From assembly GCA_003342895.1 (NCBI GenBank), contig PTFA01000370.1, forward strand, positions 458,834 to 522,833: a stretch of 64,000 nucleotides of DNA, written 5' to 3'. Made by a program: the position numbers and the translations under genes. Below are positions 34,820 through 48,037 of this stretch, piece after piece (within the stretch, counting starts at the first letter, position 1; each line of letters opens with the position of its first letter). This stretch comes from Casuarius casuarius (taxonomy: Eukaryota > Chordata > Aves > Casuariiformes > Casuariidae). Under the pieces are notes generated by a model. It was not told the DNA's origin, did no database searches, and was given only the letters and a program-made list of their open reading frames with translations.

Positions 34820-36875
34820 TGGTCTGTGAAATATACACTTGGGCAATGAGAAAATGAAGGTCACAAAACTATCACTGGATCGCTGCCAGTAAGTGTATTA
34901 AAATTAAATAAATCCTTGATGCATTGTCAAAGGCACATGTGCAGATACTCTCCCTGCTTCAAAGCCAACCGAAGGCAGCATATGCTTTTGCATACCTGCT
35001 TCCCGCTGACACTTTGCAGCTCTGTTGCAGATATGCATCATTACCTTGGGCTGTTCTAACATTTTCTGTCTGAGCGCGCTGTCTTCAAACACTTCTACCA
35101 GTTGGATCCACCTCCTGTGACACCTGCTGGTGTTTTTGCAGGTGAGGATCTGCCGGGGTTTCCGGAGGTTAGAGCTACGCCGTGAAAAAGGGTGGTTTTC
35201 TTCCCAACTTTGCAGCCCCTCTGGGGGAGCAGCTGGCTGCTGTTGGTTGAGGGATGGTAGTGTGCCCTGTAATTAGCAGATGCTTCCTCCTCCTCTTCCT
35301 CCTCCCCGCATGCTGGCAGGTAGAATTGGGCTTTTGACAGCTCCCGCTGGCATCACACGGCACAACTGGGGACCCCGTCTCTTGCTCCGTTAGCTGTATC
35401 CTGCGAGGACGAGCTTGCAGTGGTCCGTCTTCCAGCAACCCTTGTTTTGCCATACTCTGACATGCCTCTTCTCAGGTTTGCAGATGTGGACCCGTATTTC
35501 TTTTTTCTTTTTTTTAGTTGCTGTGGCTAAGTGAAGCCGAGCAGGAGTTTGCCTCTGAGGCAAGCTGGTTCCCCTTCTCCTTCCAGTGTGTTACTTAATG
35601 GGTTTAAAAACTGCTGACAGTTGTTTTAAGAGCTGATTTCAGGTTGTGCCTTTTGTAACTCTACGGCGGGAGGGAGATATTGTTAGAAACCGAAAGAACG
35701 GAGGGCTTGCTGTTGCTCGAGGCGGGAGAAAAGGGTTCTTCGCTGCAAGAGAATAATACTTTTACATCTAAAGTGCTTCTTCTGCCCCTTCTGCTGAGGC
35801 ACTACAGCTGCATTTCTACTGTTAGCCTGAAATAAGAGTGTTATTGCTAGCAATGCAGCAAAACTGAGGAGGTTTGAAATAACGGCTGGGGTCCAGAAGT
35901 GACTCGCTTAAATGGTCACTGAGCAACGAGGATCCTGGGGAAGGAAACAAATTTTAGGGCTTTTATGAGGGACTTGAGGAAAATTAAAGGAGGACAGTAA
36001 AGGAGAGTATTCCATGTGTACCGTGCTGTGTCAGAGAGATTTTTTTTCTTGCCCAAAGTGTTAAAGCAGGTGATGTGTGAGCACTGATGACTTAGGTGAA
36101 TGTTTTTCAAATACTCCCCTAATTTAGCACATACTAAAATAACATGTTGTAATTCTGTAAAGCGTATGATATTGCTTAAGTCTTAATGTTTAAGCACACT
36201 GGAAAACCAGTAGATTTTCTTTTTTTGTATTTACGCTGAAGAGCACAAGCAACTGGTTGGTGGTTACATGCTCTAAGTTGCTCCAAGCAGTGAGCAAAAA
36301 TATGTTACGGTCTAGAAGACACAGCAATTAATGGCATGAATTTATGGAAAAAGGCTGAAAGTCATCTTGCTTTATGGTCTGAAGTTCCATCCTCACAAGG
36401 TCATCTCGGGCAAAAGAAGCCTACAGCTGTAAGCACCTCCTCACCGGTGCTTTTGAGAAGAGGATGTAACAAAAAATAAGCAAGGAGACTGCTTCACCTC
36501 TCTCTCCACCTGGCAAGCAGCAGAGAAATGAAGCAGGACCAGGGCTGTCAGAGTATGAGGACTCAGTTTTGAACACGGCAACCACAAAAATGTGAAACAG
36601 CATCCGACTTGCGGCTTCAGCGCTTGCAGGTCGGAAACGATGTGCTTGAGTGTGGACCTCTCTCCTTATCTTACCCCGTCCATTGTGGCTGGGTGTTTCA
36701 GTGCACCCTGTGCAAAACTTCACCAAATATCCTGGGACCCTGGACCATTTCCATACCTTCCATACTTTGGCATCGTAACATTTCAACTAGCACCGATTTT
36801 TTTTTTTTTTTTTTGGGTGGAATTTGAGAGTTGAAATCTGCTGTGAATATATTAGCATACATTGAATTATAGAAC
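34820..36875. other. Non-coding stretch with a poly-T tract
   Basis: No gene is recognised. A T18 run lies at 36797-36814 and a CTCCTCCTC-type patch at about 35286-35306. A 92-codon and a 121-codon minus-strand frame occur but have no recognised family. A few CpG-retaining words lie at 35660-35750. Confidence 0.5.
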
Positions 36876-36884
36876 AGATATTTA

Positions 36885-37400
36885 GCATTATTCCTGAAGG
36901 ATCCTAAGATGCCTTACAAATACTTTCACATATCACTACTCAAATGCAGCCACTTCTGCTTCATGCTTAGATTTGATTCAAGATGGAGGGAGCACGTTTT
37001 GCCCTGGGAGATTAGGCAAACCAGTATATGCCCCAAAACTGATTTTGACAGCTAGGTCTTAGTTAGCTCCACCACCATGTAGGGAGAGTTGCTGGTAAAA
37101 GCATCACCCAGATCGGTGAGTGTACAAAGGAGCGTGCTGAGACCTTACTACTGCAGACACCTGCAGTAAGGGAGGGATGCTCCATTATATCATGTGTTTT
37201 CTATCCAAGAGGACATGTCTGGCTATGGATCATGAGCAGAGATTAATTTTTTTTTTTTTTTCATAAACCCGGGAGTTGGCTGTAACCCAGTTACGTCATC
37301 AGAATTCAGAGATGCAAGTCCAGGTCTTCTTGAACCAGCTAGCTGCCCCACCATGCCTGTGCAGTACACTCGTATCCTCCGCCTCTACGGAAATGAAACC
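36885..37400. repeat. Possible ancient SINE-like relic, interrupted
   Basis: CTAAGATGCCTTACAAATAC at 36903-36922 and ATGCAAGTCCAGGTCTTCTT with GAACCAGCTAGCTGCCCC (37312-37349) resemble the two ends of old amniote SINE sequences ('..ctttacaaat..' and '..gaacccaggtct..'). A T15 run at 37247-37261 lies between them. The relation is weak and the middle does not match anything I recognise. Confidence 0.27.
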
Positions 37401-40400
37401 CCCTCTGAATATTCAGGGTGAAAACTGTTAAAACATTCATCTATTTTTAGAGTCATTAAGGCAGTTTAATTGGATGTACGCGCTTCTTGCACTGTAACAG
37501 TGTCTTCTCACTCCTGAGCCACAATTCATTTCCATGGGCAACAGGATGCTCTGTGCTTTCTCTTCGCCGGTAGTGGATGTGTGAAGGATCCCTATAGCTC
37601 ATCTCTCTTGGAAAGCATCAAACTGTCTCAGTGTCACCACCGTGCTTCGTACTCCAGCTCTTTGCAGGTATAGCTTTGCTAGGCAGATTCCTTATTGAAT
37701 GCTTCCTTCGCTCTGGCCGTGGTAATCCGGCCAGCCCCAGAGCAGCAATCACTAATCAAGGCAGTAATCAGCCTCTTGCTGGTCTTTTGTTTCCCAAATT
37801 GGTGTTCTGCAGTTTCCTCTTTCTGCAGATTCTTCCTCTGCTTCTGACAAAAGCACATCCATTTGGAGGGTCCTGCTTCCTTCCTCCTCCCCACTTAAGC
37901 TGTATTTGTGCTTTTTTCCCCCCCTTTTGTAATTTAAATAATCTTCAGGCCCTGCTAAGATCGGCATTTCAGGAGGTGCTGTCCAAAGGCATAGGAAGAT
38001 AAAATCTAACTTGTAATTTTGCTCTCAGTGGAAGCGCTTCAAATGCAAAAGATGCTTACAGGATCTTTTACTGGATGTTAACTAGTATGTGATCGAGGCT
38101 GGAAAGGGCGTAACACAGTTTCTAGTGGCCAGGTTTATGCGCTCTCTGGGTCTGGGGCAATCAGTAGGGGGGCAGCATCTCAGGAATACCGGTTATGGGC
38201 AATGCAGGCAGAACCACTATGAGCATCACCAGCTCAGCAGAGGAAGGGCAGATGCTGTTCTCCAAGGATTTGTGTTTCAGGCAAATCTAGAAGTTTGTAC
38301 GTGTCATTTCTGCCCCCTCAGTTGACCTCTCTTTTGACAAATGCCCAGTTTCCAGTCCAATCTGTGGCTGTCACACTGAGTGCTGTTCACAGGATGGGTT
38401 GGAGGACGTGAGCAAAGTACCTGTTTATTTTTTGATCTTGCTCAGAATTTGTCACCGAGATCTTCAGGCCACAGCACAAAAGATGTACCTCTAGCAGCAA
38501 CAGTTTGGCAGAGCTCTGAGCACTGGAAAATAAGCTTATATTCGAAAAGGTTTGAGAGCCTTAACTCAGTGTCATCACCAGCTCCTCTGCGGTGGTAGAA
38601 TGAGTTTGTGGCTGCAGTTAAACACAGTGAGGTGAGTGAGCTTTAAAATAAACTAGGGCAGAAAAGTAAAAGTGAAACATTTGGAGACACCCCTTGATTT
38701 GCTGACGAGCAACGACCAGTTTACAAATGTGTCAAGGAAGAAGGATGGCGTTGAAGAGATGGAGGAGGAGAAGCCAGCACCTCTGCCTCTGAAGGAGCTA
38801 GCAAACCAACCACTTACTAATTCTTAGTGTGTGTCAAATTTGACTTATTTCTCAGGCTGTTGTAGTTGATGAAAGCGTCTGTTGAGTGATTCCAGTTTTA
38901 TTCACAGCTCCCAAATGTGTAAGCATTGTCACTACAAAATGCAGAGTTATTTGAAAGGTTTCTTATTAAAGTAATCATGTGGGAGTTAATTAACATCTAA
39001 GGATTTGGGTTCATCTCATTTAATCTGGGCTAATCTTGTTCAAGTGTTAGACTTGCAGATAGCGGACCAGATCCTAATAGAGTGGTGCTGATTTATCGGC
39101 TGGGACTCTAGGACTCAAATGCAGAAATATGGCTTGGGTACAGTGTTTTTCAGGAGGGGCCTGGAGTTCCTGGCCCTTGCAGAGTTTTATTAGAACAGAT
39201 GAATGTGTTCGTGTCACCGATTCACTTAATGTATTGAGTGGCTTTGTAATTATTAATATCCAGTTGCCATCAGCTTAAGGAAGTGTTGCTTTGAGAGAGA
39301 AGTTTTCATGTTGGAGACAGATGGGTGAAAGTGGGCAGTGGTAAAATGCCAAAATTAATCTGAGGCCAACCGGTTAAGGCTTATTTTTTTTGAATAGCCG
39401 TGTTGCGGTTACAAAGGGCTTTCTTAAAGAGTGTTTACTGTATAATCTGTGGAGATGAAAGTAAGACAGTCTTTGAAGGAATTAGTGAAATTCAGTTGGG
39501 ACTATGTGCAGAAAATAGAGAACTGAAGATACTAAAGCTGGCTGAACTTGTAAGAGTTCCTTTCTTGAATTCCCAGGGATGTTGATCCTAAAGCTCATTC
39601 AAAATTTGCCTTTCCACCTGCAAACAGTGGCCAGACTAATCTGCGAATTCACTGGTGAAAGGAAGCTTTCATGGAATTTCTTCCTGCTTTTGGGAGAGAG
39701 ATTTTAAACAATTATTACATGTATCCACCAACATCATTCTTGAGGTGAAGGATGGGAATTAAATTCAGTTCTGCGTGGCCCTGCGTATGCTCACCTAGGC
39801 TCAGTAAAACACTGGAGCGCATCTTAATCTTAAGCATGCCATGAACTGGGGCTCCTTGAACACATGCTTAAGTGTTTTCCTGGCCTCTGTGGTGCTCGGT
39901 GGGGCAAAAGGGGTAAATTCTGCTGTCTTAATTTAAAGACAGGCTGGTTTTTTTCAAGAAGAGGCTTGAACAGTAACATAAGAGGAAATGTTGGGTGCTT
40001 AGAGAATACTGGCTTGGCTGTCACAGCAGCTATCTGCTTGGGATGGTTGTGCTGTGCGGTAACATCTCTTGACTGCAGGCAGCAATGGATTGCTTTTGCT
40101 CCAGAAGAGTAATACGAAATGGCAACACTCCTCATTTTTGAGGGAAAAATCTGTATGACGCAGTTTTGTGTAGACAAATGTGGTGTCTGGGCCGGATGGA
40201 CAGAGTTAGATGGGCAGTAATGAGTTTGCTCACTCTAAGAGTCCAAATCAAAACTGGGAAAGGCAGGAGCTAGAGAAATCTCGCTTGAAAAGTAGCTATT
40301 TCTTGTAGCGCTCACACAAATAATGCTGGGATTGTATGCCTCTTAGTGTGCCATTTACGTAAAAGTGTAGTATCCCAGCAGGGCACCACTTACAATCTGT

Positions 40401-40410
40401 CTGTCTAGGA
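37401..40410. other. Non-coding stretch with an old-repeat scrap
   Basis: ACCAGATCCTAATAG and GGTGCTGATTTATCGGCTGG at about 39066-39102 resemble the amniote repeat phrase 'cagatcctcagctggtgtaaatcgg'. Otherwise no gene or recent transposon is recognised. The open frames at 37.6-38.0 kb are on both strands and have no known product. Confidence 0.42.
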
Positions 40411-40419
40411 ATTCCTAAA

Positions 40420-40520
40420 GCATCTGTCGCAAAACTACCGAGGTGCTGATTTACTCCTGTGCTCTTACCTCTGCTATTTATGAGCAAGCAGCAAATTAAT
40501 AGGGCCTTGGTGGAGCTGCT
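40420..40520. promoter_or_regulatory. Candidate conserved non-coding block
   Basis: A short stretch around CTATTTATGAGCAAGCAGCA and AATTAATAGGGCC (near 40473-40505) has MEF2-like (CTATTTATG) and homeodomain cores and a complex texture. The call is by eye only. Confidence 0.25.
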
Positions 40521-42095
40521 TTTCCTCTGTCTGGCTGCATAGAGCAAAATCTTCCCTTAGGGAAGTGTTTCGCTGTCAGATACTTAGGTATCAACAGATC
40601 CTTGGGAGGAACATCTTTTCAGCAGCCACTCGTACTCATTAGACGTGGCTCCTCTGAGGCTCTCTCCTGTGTAAGCTAATGTGGGAAGGGGCCTTCGCTA
40701 TCCTGCCCACCCTTTTGTGTTCCTCAGCCCTTGAATATACCCACAGACATATGGCCACGGGGTGGTGAGAGTAGCTGTTGTCAACTTAAGGAAGAAGGTG
40801 AGCCAGCCCCATCCTGTGTAGGGTGGTAGTGTGAATCTATCCAGTGGGATGAATGGTCTCCCGATGGAAAGTGCTACGCGTGGTGGTTGCGTTGCTGCAA
40901 ATGGGTAAGAAGGATTCAACTTTGCTTTTCTTTGAAACTATAAAAAAGATGCTGCCAGAGGCACTCAGAAGGGGTAGATGCAACAAGAGATGTCCAAAGG
41001 AGACAGATCTGCAGACCAGACATATGAAGGCTCACGTTGAAGCTGTACAGTCATCTCCATCTCTGGCATCAGAGCAAATCTGACAGCCTTCCCGCATTTT
41101 ATTTTCCTACCATAAAAATGGATCCATCTCCATACATGACAACAGCGGTATAAGCATTGGTTCATTAATATTTTCACATGTTTTAACTTCTAAGAGCTTT
41201 GCCACTGCTAAGCATGAGTTAAAGTCTTCAGGAGTTTTTCAAAATCTAAGCAGAAGGAGACATCCAGAGGAGCAATGAAGAGTGAACAGTCTGAATTGAT
41301 CTTCTCATGAGCAAGACTACACTTAGTGCACAGCTCAGGTTTCCAGTGCCACTTCTGGCTGTCGTCGTTTTCCTGGGTTTAACTTCTCTGCCTCTTCCTT
41401 CTGGAACAGCTAGCCACTGCAGTGTTTTGGTAGCCCACCTCGTACACTGAATTACAAGGACAACAAGAAATCAGAAATTGGGGAGATTCAAGTTGCTTTT
41501 AATACACCGACACTGTAGAATTTGAAACACACAGGACCATCCCGCTGCCAGAGGTGTGTGTTGCTGTTCTCCATGACACCCTTCACTGCTTGGCTCAGTT
41601 CGGTGGGACAAACAGGAGCAGGAGCGATCGGTTAGTAGCATGTGTAGACATGTTTGCAGGAGATGCCCTGTTTCAATAGGGCATCCAGAAATAGATGCAG
41701 GCAATTCACATTGCAATTCCCCAGAAGTGTTCGTGATAGATTTACTTATTCTGAATCTTCATAATGACAAAAAAAACCTTGACTACTGTTCTACTATTAC
41801 TGTCCATTATCCTGAAACTGTCTGCTGGGATTTTGGCTTGACCTCAGCAGCAAGGTAATGTCTGTGAACAGGAGAAGAATGTTTCCCTCAGAATAGAGGG
41901 GTCCAGTGACCAGTAATATCTGAATGGCCCTTTTGCTGCTCTCGGGTTAATTCTCTGGCTTCAGAGAACCTGATTTGAGACGTTGGTCGGATTTAGAAGA
42001 TGCTGAGATTTTGGAGGTCCTTTTTGTTCCTGTACCTCAGTTTCCCCCCAAGGCATGCATTTTGTCCGTGTCTTTCTAATACGTTTGAACACCGT
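40521..42095. other. Non-coding stretch, nothing recognised
   Basis: Unique-looking sequence. Short overlapping frames occur without a recognised product, and no transposon is seen. Confidence 0.55.
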
Positions 42096-42099
42096 TTAG

Positions 42100-42245
42100 C
42101 ACAACGTAGTCCTGCTACCGAATCACCCTCCAGAAGATGCTGTAATATTAACAATAACACTGAACAGCTAATTTTATCCTTTGTAAATTTAATTAAGAGT
42201 TTCAAAGGGCTCCCCCTTGACCTCACAGGTTTGAGGGAAGTGCTC
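42100..42245. promoter_or_regulatory. Candidate conserved non-coding block
   Basis: It includes TGTAATATTAACAATAACAC and a CTTTGTAAATTTAATTAAG run with a following TTTCAAAGG, which reads like paired TCF/SOX-type words on opposite strands around a homeodomain core. Frames are open on both strands but have no known product. Confidence 0.27.
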
Positions 42246-45200
42246 TAGATGAACTGGTTTGTCCATTTTCCCTGACATGCTTTGTTTCTAACCCAAATTT
42301 ACTAGTAAGCTTTCTCAGACTTCTATTGGAAGTGGCAGTGCCTGGGTTTGTAATATTCTGGTTAAGTCCAGTTGCATTAATGTCTTACCTGATTTCTCGT
42401 GCAACATTTTTCTTACTTAGAAGAAAACAGTAGAATAACATCCCTCTAATACGACTATTCACACCAGGAGGAGAAAGAAAAGTACAGATTATACTTAATC
42501 TTATTTCTGAGGTACCAATCCGGGTTGGTGGAAATGGTGTGTTACTGTTCCCAGAGGCGTGCTAGAACCTTGTAATGGAGGCATCGGACATAAATGCTTT
42601 AAGCAACTTAGCTGAAAGTCTGAATCTTCACCTTTACTCCTCTCCTCCTCCACTCTCTGTTATCCCTGTCTGACCGGCATCGTAACGATTGGAAAGGTCT
42701 GTATAGATTTGCACGTGGCTGCCTTTGAGGTCTTTTCAGCCAACTTCCCACCGGACTATCTACAAACATTAAAAGATGTTTGAAATTACTCAGCCTCGAC
42801 AGTGCTTGAAATTGAGCCATGTTCTGCTCTGTGTCAACAGAGTGTTTCGAGTGGTGATTGTGAAGGCCAAGATAAAGGCGACCAGCTCTGGTGCTACCCA
42901 CAAAGCTGCGGTGTCAAGTGATGTCCCCCCTTCTGGTAGCGTGATGTGCTCTTCTGGTTGCTTATTTGTCATTCTTCTTTATTTTATTTGTGTTCTGTAA
43001 AAATAAACAGATTGAAATGGCGCCTTCAAAACTTGCTGCAAATACTGTTGCTGCTTGTTTTCTTACGCGTGCTTAGATCTACTCGGCACTGATCTTGGCA
43101 AGAATCAAGGGCTTCATAGGTTATCAGAAATTTGAAGTACCTGTCACTTGGAGTGTGATGAATTCCACGATGCCCTAGTTAGCGGTGCTGTGTCTCTCTC
43201 TGCATCAGGCATTTCCAGAGACAACCGATTTTATTTTATTTTTTCCTGACTGCCTCAGTTTTTGGCTTCCAGGTGAAGCTGCTACCCCTTCCTCACCCTG
43301 TGTTACCTGTGACACATGTGGAAGAGAAATAATGAACTGTAGTTTGACTTATTTCATACTTAAAAAATATCTTTTCTGAATATTTCTGTTGATCTTGTGA
43401 CTGGTAGGTGTCTGGGGTTATGAGGACTGTCAAATTTACACTCTATTTTGGAAACAATAGGGTTTTTCCTGTCTTCCTGTCCTTCCTGCAGGTCTGCTTT
43501 TTGCTTCAATGCTGTCTCTGTGCTTGAGCTGGGATCCATCCCACCTCAGCCATGAAAGTAATGCAGACATCTACATCTGAGGTTGTTGTCAGGAGCTTGT
43601 TTATAGTCAAGGGAAAGCAGCAGAAGATGCTGGGTCTGTTGAATATGAAGGAAATCTAGATGGTTCTACAGTGAATGTCCATTGTAGTTGTCTACATCTG
43701 GACTGGGAAGTCGCGGCCTTGCTGATTTCTTACCTAGTGGAAGTTTAATGGAGCACCTGAAATGTTACTTCATCCCTGTGACTGCGTAACGGTTCTTGTT
43801 TTGATTGCTTGAATATATTAATGCCAAGTAGTTCTCAACGGTGGGGTTTGGGGTTTTTGTATGGTGCTCCTCCTCTTCCAATTGAGATTGATTTTGTTGC
43901 ATTTTGGTGGGTGCAATACAATCTCTGGGTGCTTTTCTGTCTCAGGATTTCTTCGTTCCTGCAGTGACTTTGATAATGTGGTATTTTTGTGGTAAATACC
44001 TGGCAGCAGGACACGGTGTATTTGTGAATACAGTCATCCTTTAAATGTAAGTTGAGGAATGAGATTCTTTTTTAATTCAAAGAGTATATTGTGCATTCAG
44101 TGAATAGGCAGCTATTCTCATGTTGGATAAGATGTTGAAGAAATCCCATCTCTGCTGTTTCCACTTTATGGTGAAATCAACAGATTACCCTCTCTGTTTG
44201 AGGTCAAAATTGGCAGAATATTTGACAAGCCAGCAATTGGTCATGCTGAAGTCACACGGTAGTGTTGGAGCACTCAGGATTTTGGAGGGGAGCTGTTAGT
44301 AAAGGCCTGTTTTGTTGTCTTGCCGCATGGCAGCTTCCAGGTTGGAGAAGTGTGACAAATGCAACTTTCTGGGGAAAAAAGAAGGTTGATATAATGCCTT
44401 TAGAACTGAAGTTGAGGTATCAGGTTAAACTTTACGTGAATACAGAGTTTTCAGGTGTCCTCATAAGATGAAGATAAGATGCTGGGATTTTTAAAAAGGG
44501 ATACCAATGTAACTACCTTGAAAGTCATGTATACTCTTCGTGCCTTTCCTTGGATAAAGGGAGAAAAGAAACAGTACGAGTGATCTTCTGGAGAGTGAGA
44601 ATGCTGATGCAGCAGCCCTACAGGAAAGTGGAGTTGCTAACCCTGAATGTTATTGTTTTGGGGAATATTTGCCCTTCCTCCGAGGCTCCAGCTGCCAATA
44701 TGAGATGATCACTTGAGAAAAAACTCTATTTGTACTTAAGAAGAGTATATGTGCATGCCTGATGCTAGTTATATATATATTAAAAAAAAAAAGCTTGAAA
44801 GTATGAGTCTGAAATGCTGAAAATCGAGAAGTAAAAGGTTCACCCCTCCCAATGTACATTTATATGTTTTTTTTTTAAATCTTGCAATTTTGTAAGTTTG
44901 TCACTTTCAACTATAAGAAAGTTGCAATCCTGGAAGAGCAGGAGGGTAAAACCCTGTTGTTCAAGGATTTGAGCTGAACCACTCGTCTTGGTAACGGGTG
45001 CATAGGCCACCATCCAGCTGGAGCAGGGCAGCAGTACTTTTCTATTGCTGAAGTGCCTTTGAAATTGTAGAGGTAGGAGAAGAAATGTGCTACTGAGGCT
45101 TAATGCTTCTGATAAACTTATAACTCTGCAGAGAAGACAATTTATTTGGCCTGTTAAAAACGCAAGTAAATCTGGACCTCTTTGTGGCTAGATTGAAGAC

Positions 45201-46145
45201 TTGCAGGTGAGGGGAGAAAAAAAAGCAGGTCTGACATTTGAGGATGAGCATGGAAAGTCTTCACAGAAAGGAAGAAGACACAAAGTAGTGTTGTCCAAGA
45301 GTGTCTGTAATAACAGCATTGGGCCTAAGTCTTGAATAAGGTGTTAGAGAGCAGAGGGGTCAGGCACCTTGTGTTTGAAGGCACCGTGGTGGGAAGATGT
45401 CAGGGAGGACATGTATGGATGCTGGAAGCTGAATGAGATGGATGCCCAAGCAGGAGCAAAAAAGTAGTTTTCAAGTGAGACTGTAGGAGGGAACGCTATC
45501 GTCTGTGGTTGCTTTTGCTGTGCCAGCAAGTTGCAACAGACACAAAAGTCTTAAATATTTGAGTTCTCAGAAGATACCTGAGGATATAATACTTGGGGAG
45601 GAGAATAGGATGCAAGAGCATAGTAGCTTGGGGATGTTGTAATAGCTGCTATCCCCTGATTCTGAATACAGTCTTGTCCTCCCAGAGGAGGTGATACCTA
45701 CTTAAAAAGGGAGATTTTCAAAAGCATGGGAAAAAAAGTTAATTAAAACGACTATTGAAGGACAGCGAGGCTTTTTCTAATCCATGTAGAGATTTTGGAA
45801 AAAGTCCAGATGCAAGTTTGAAAAGTCACCAGAAGAATTTAGGAGAGCAGGTCCCAATCCAAAAGACATTTGGGCATTTAAGATCCTCTCTTACAGGCTC
45901 TAAGAGCTGTGCTCTGGAAGCCAGATTTAGATTCCTAGAAGTGCATCTGGTTGCCTGTGTATTTTGACAACGACACCACTTTTTTAAGGTGGCTTTGAAG
46001 TGATTGCCGCTTTTAAAAGCAGGACATAAGCTCCTAAAACTTTTACGACATGTCAGCATCGCTTCATGCTGCTCTGAGTCGGCGGACTCTTACTGGTACA
46101 GTCATAACCTCATGGCTTCAAGAGGGTTTTGAAGATGTACAGCAG
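42246..46145. other. Non-coding stretch with short simple repeats
   Basis: A (TA)5 tract next to an A-rich run lies at 44770-44792. Frames near 42.6-43.0 kb are open on both strands and have no known family. No recent transposon is recognised. Confidence 0.5.
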
Positions 46146-46149
46146 CTGA

Positions 46150-46560
46150 GCCTCCTTGTTTATTCTTTGACTCTGAGCTTTCAGCATGCAATTTGAGTTT
46201 TGAATGCAGTATTCATCTGAAGTATTCATTAAGATGGGGAATTATTTGCATATTATTAGCATTATTGCATGGAAATAAAACTGCTTCTGGTTCTTCCCTC
46301 CCTCCGTGGATCTTTCATCACCCATCTTTATAACTGCTCTGAATCCTGTTTGTTGTGTGACAAACTGGGCTGATAAATCTTGTTACTCACTTGAATGGCT
46401 GGGAGAGTCATTGCACATTACTGAATTTTGTGAATTATATAATAAATGCATAATTAAAGCTAAACCCAAAGCCTCCTGTGGAACCTTGCAAAATTCCGTT
46501 CATGATGAATTATAGAGAAATGTACATGGATATTAAAATTTAAGCCTAATTATTTGGGTT
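46150..46560. promoter_or_regulatory. Strong candidate enhancer or conserved element
   Basis: Complex AT-rich sequence contains the perfect POU octamer ATTTGCAT at 46244-46251, a second TTGCAT word near 46265, repeated ATTCAT/TGAAT words, and a long TATAATAAATGCATAATTAA string near 46437-46456. Interposed GC-containing words (CTGCTTCTGGTTC, GGCTGGGAGAGTC) show that it is not simple AT-rich DNA. The 69-codon plus-strand frame across part of it has no known product. It is one of the best enhancer candidates in the window by motif content. Confidence 0.4.
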
Positions 46561-46855
46561 TGTTTTTAATCAATATTTAATATACTACCTATAAGTTCCT
46601 GAATACCCACAGCAAATCTGCTATTGCAGCTTTGCCAAAAAGCAGGGAAAGTGTGTGTGCGTACGGTTTGCTGTTTGTTTTCATTGTGCTTCATATTTTA
46701 ATATTTGATTATAGAGAGGAAAACTCCACTGAGCATGATGCAATCAAAAATTTCTTCAGGAAAGGGAAGTCACTGCTAGGAATCCATTTTTCCTAAGTCC
46801 TTTCCCACTTGATCATCCTTGAATATTGTGATTTACTGGAGGAGAATAGCAATAG
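46561..46855. other. AT-rich spacer between two candidate elements
   Basis: AT-rich sequence with TTAATATTTAATA-like words. It may belong to the same long element as its neighbours, or be spacer. No other feature is seen. Confidence 0.4.
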
Positions 46856-46859
46856 TAGG

Positions 46860-47720
46860 AAATAATTCACTCTAATAGAGCATTGCGTGGTTGTTCACAC
46901 AACAAATTGTCATTAAAATCATTCTGGAAATCTTCTCAGCAATGTCTTTTTGCAGTTTTGATTCTTATTTAAAGACAGCTGCCCAACTGCTGTCAGTCTA
47001 GCATACCTTTAATTTGAAATATGCTGAAAAATTACATTCTATGCACTAAAATTGGCTTTAGAAATATTTTCCAATGCCTTGGAAAGAGGAGAAATGTTTT
47101 TAAGGCAAAAGGTCCGCAGACTTCTATTTAATTTTGAAAGGTTTGTGCCTCTCAGATATGAAACTGAATAGAAGGGATTTTATTCCCTTAAATCCCAGAT
47201 TCTCGAGAAAGTAGCTTGAGATCTCAGTAAGAGAATTAACATATGGGTTAAATTTACAATAAGTAGCAGTACTTGGAAAATGCCTATTCAGACGCTGTTA
47301 AGGAAGTAATAGGATTAGTTCTTGTCGTGTCATTGTAGATTCTTCAAAATGCAGACTTCATGGTGGCACGCATATGTTATATGTTGCTGGTCTGGGTGTG
47401 AAATTGAGGACAATGAAAATAAAGATGACTTTTCTTTGAGGCAATTCATTTGAATGTTTAAGCTGGTACTTCTGCGCACACATACTACAGGTAATTCAGT
47501 ATGACAAATAAGCCACTAATAATTCCTCCCAGTGCTGCTGTTTGTGACCAAGATGATCTTAATTGCAACTGTGGAACTGGTGAAATATCTTTATCCTAAA
47601 TCATTAATATACCATATCAAACATATTTTCCATATCTGTAAATGGCAAGTCGTTTCTATGATCTATTAACAGCATAATACAAATTTTTATCCTGTATTTC
47701 CATTTGTTTTTTTTGATGAC
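46860..47720. promoter_or_regulatory. Candidate conserved region, two sub-blocks
   Basis: Sub-block one (46.86-47.08 kb) has a GACAGCTGCCCAACTGCTGT string near 46975-46994 with an E-box (CAGCTG) and ATTAAAATCATT nearby. Sub-block two (47.46-47.72 kb) has GCCACTAATAATTCCTCC, CTTAATTGCAACTG and TATCTTTATC words near 47512-47596. There is almost no coding potential. Together with 46.15-46.56 kb this forms about 1.5 kb of enhancer-like sequence. Assessed by eye only. Confidence 0.33.
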
Positions 47721-48037
47721 CCATTTATTGTTCCAATGTATATATTTTAAGGTATATACATTTGTATCCATTCTTTAAGATAAATCTTTTTTTTTTCTTT
47801 TACAATTCATGTTCATCCTGAAACAAAGCATTATTTTCAGTTTCTTGTGTCTATCATTTCATAATCATTCCTGTGTATCTTTATTTTTAGCTTAAGCCAA
47901 AGACACGAAGCATTAAGGCTGCATTGGGTTTATTTTGAGATCATCTGATTTCATCATAGAAGGTGCTGTAGGAGACCATCGCTCTGAAAAACTTCGTACA
48001 AAATGGTAATGGAAAAAGAGAGGCTTCTGTTATGTTG

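Noticed and set aside
36797..37261. T18 and T15 runs as poly-A tails of minus-strand retrocopies
   Set aside because: No gene-like sequence adjoins either run on its left or right, and no target-site duplication is apparent.
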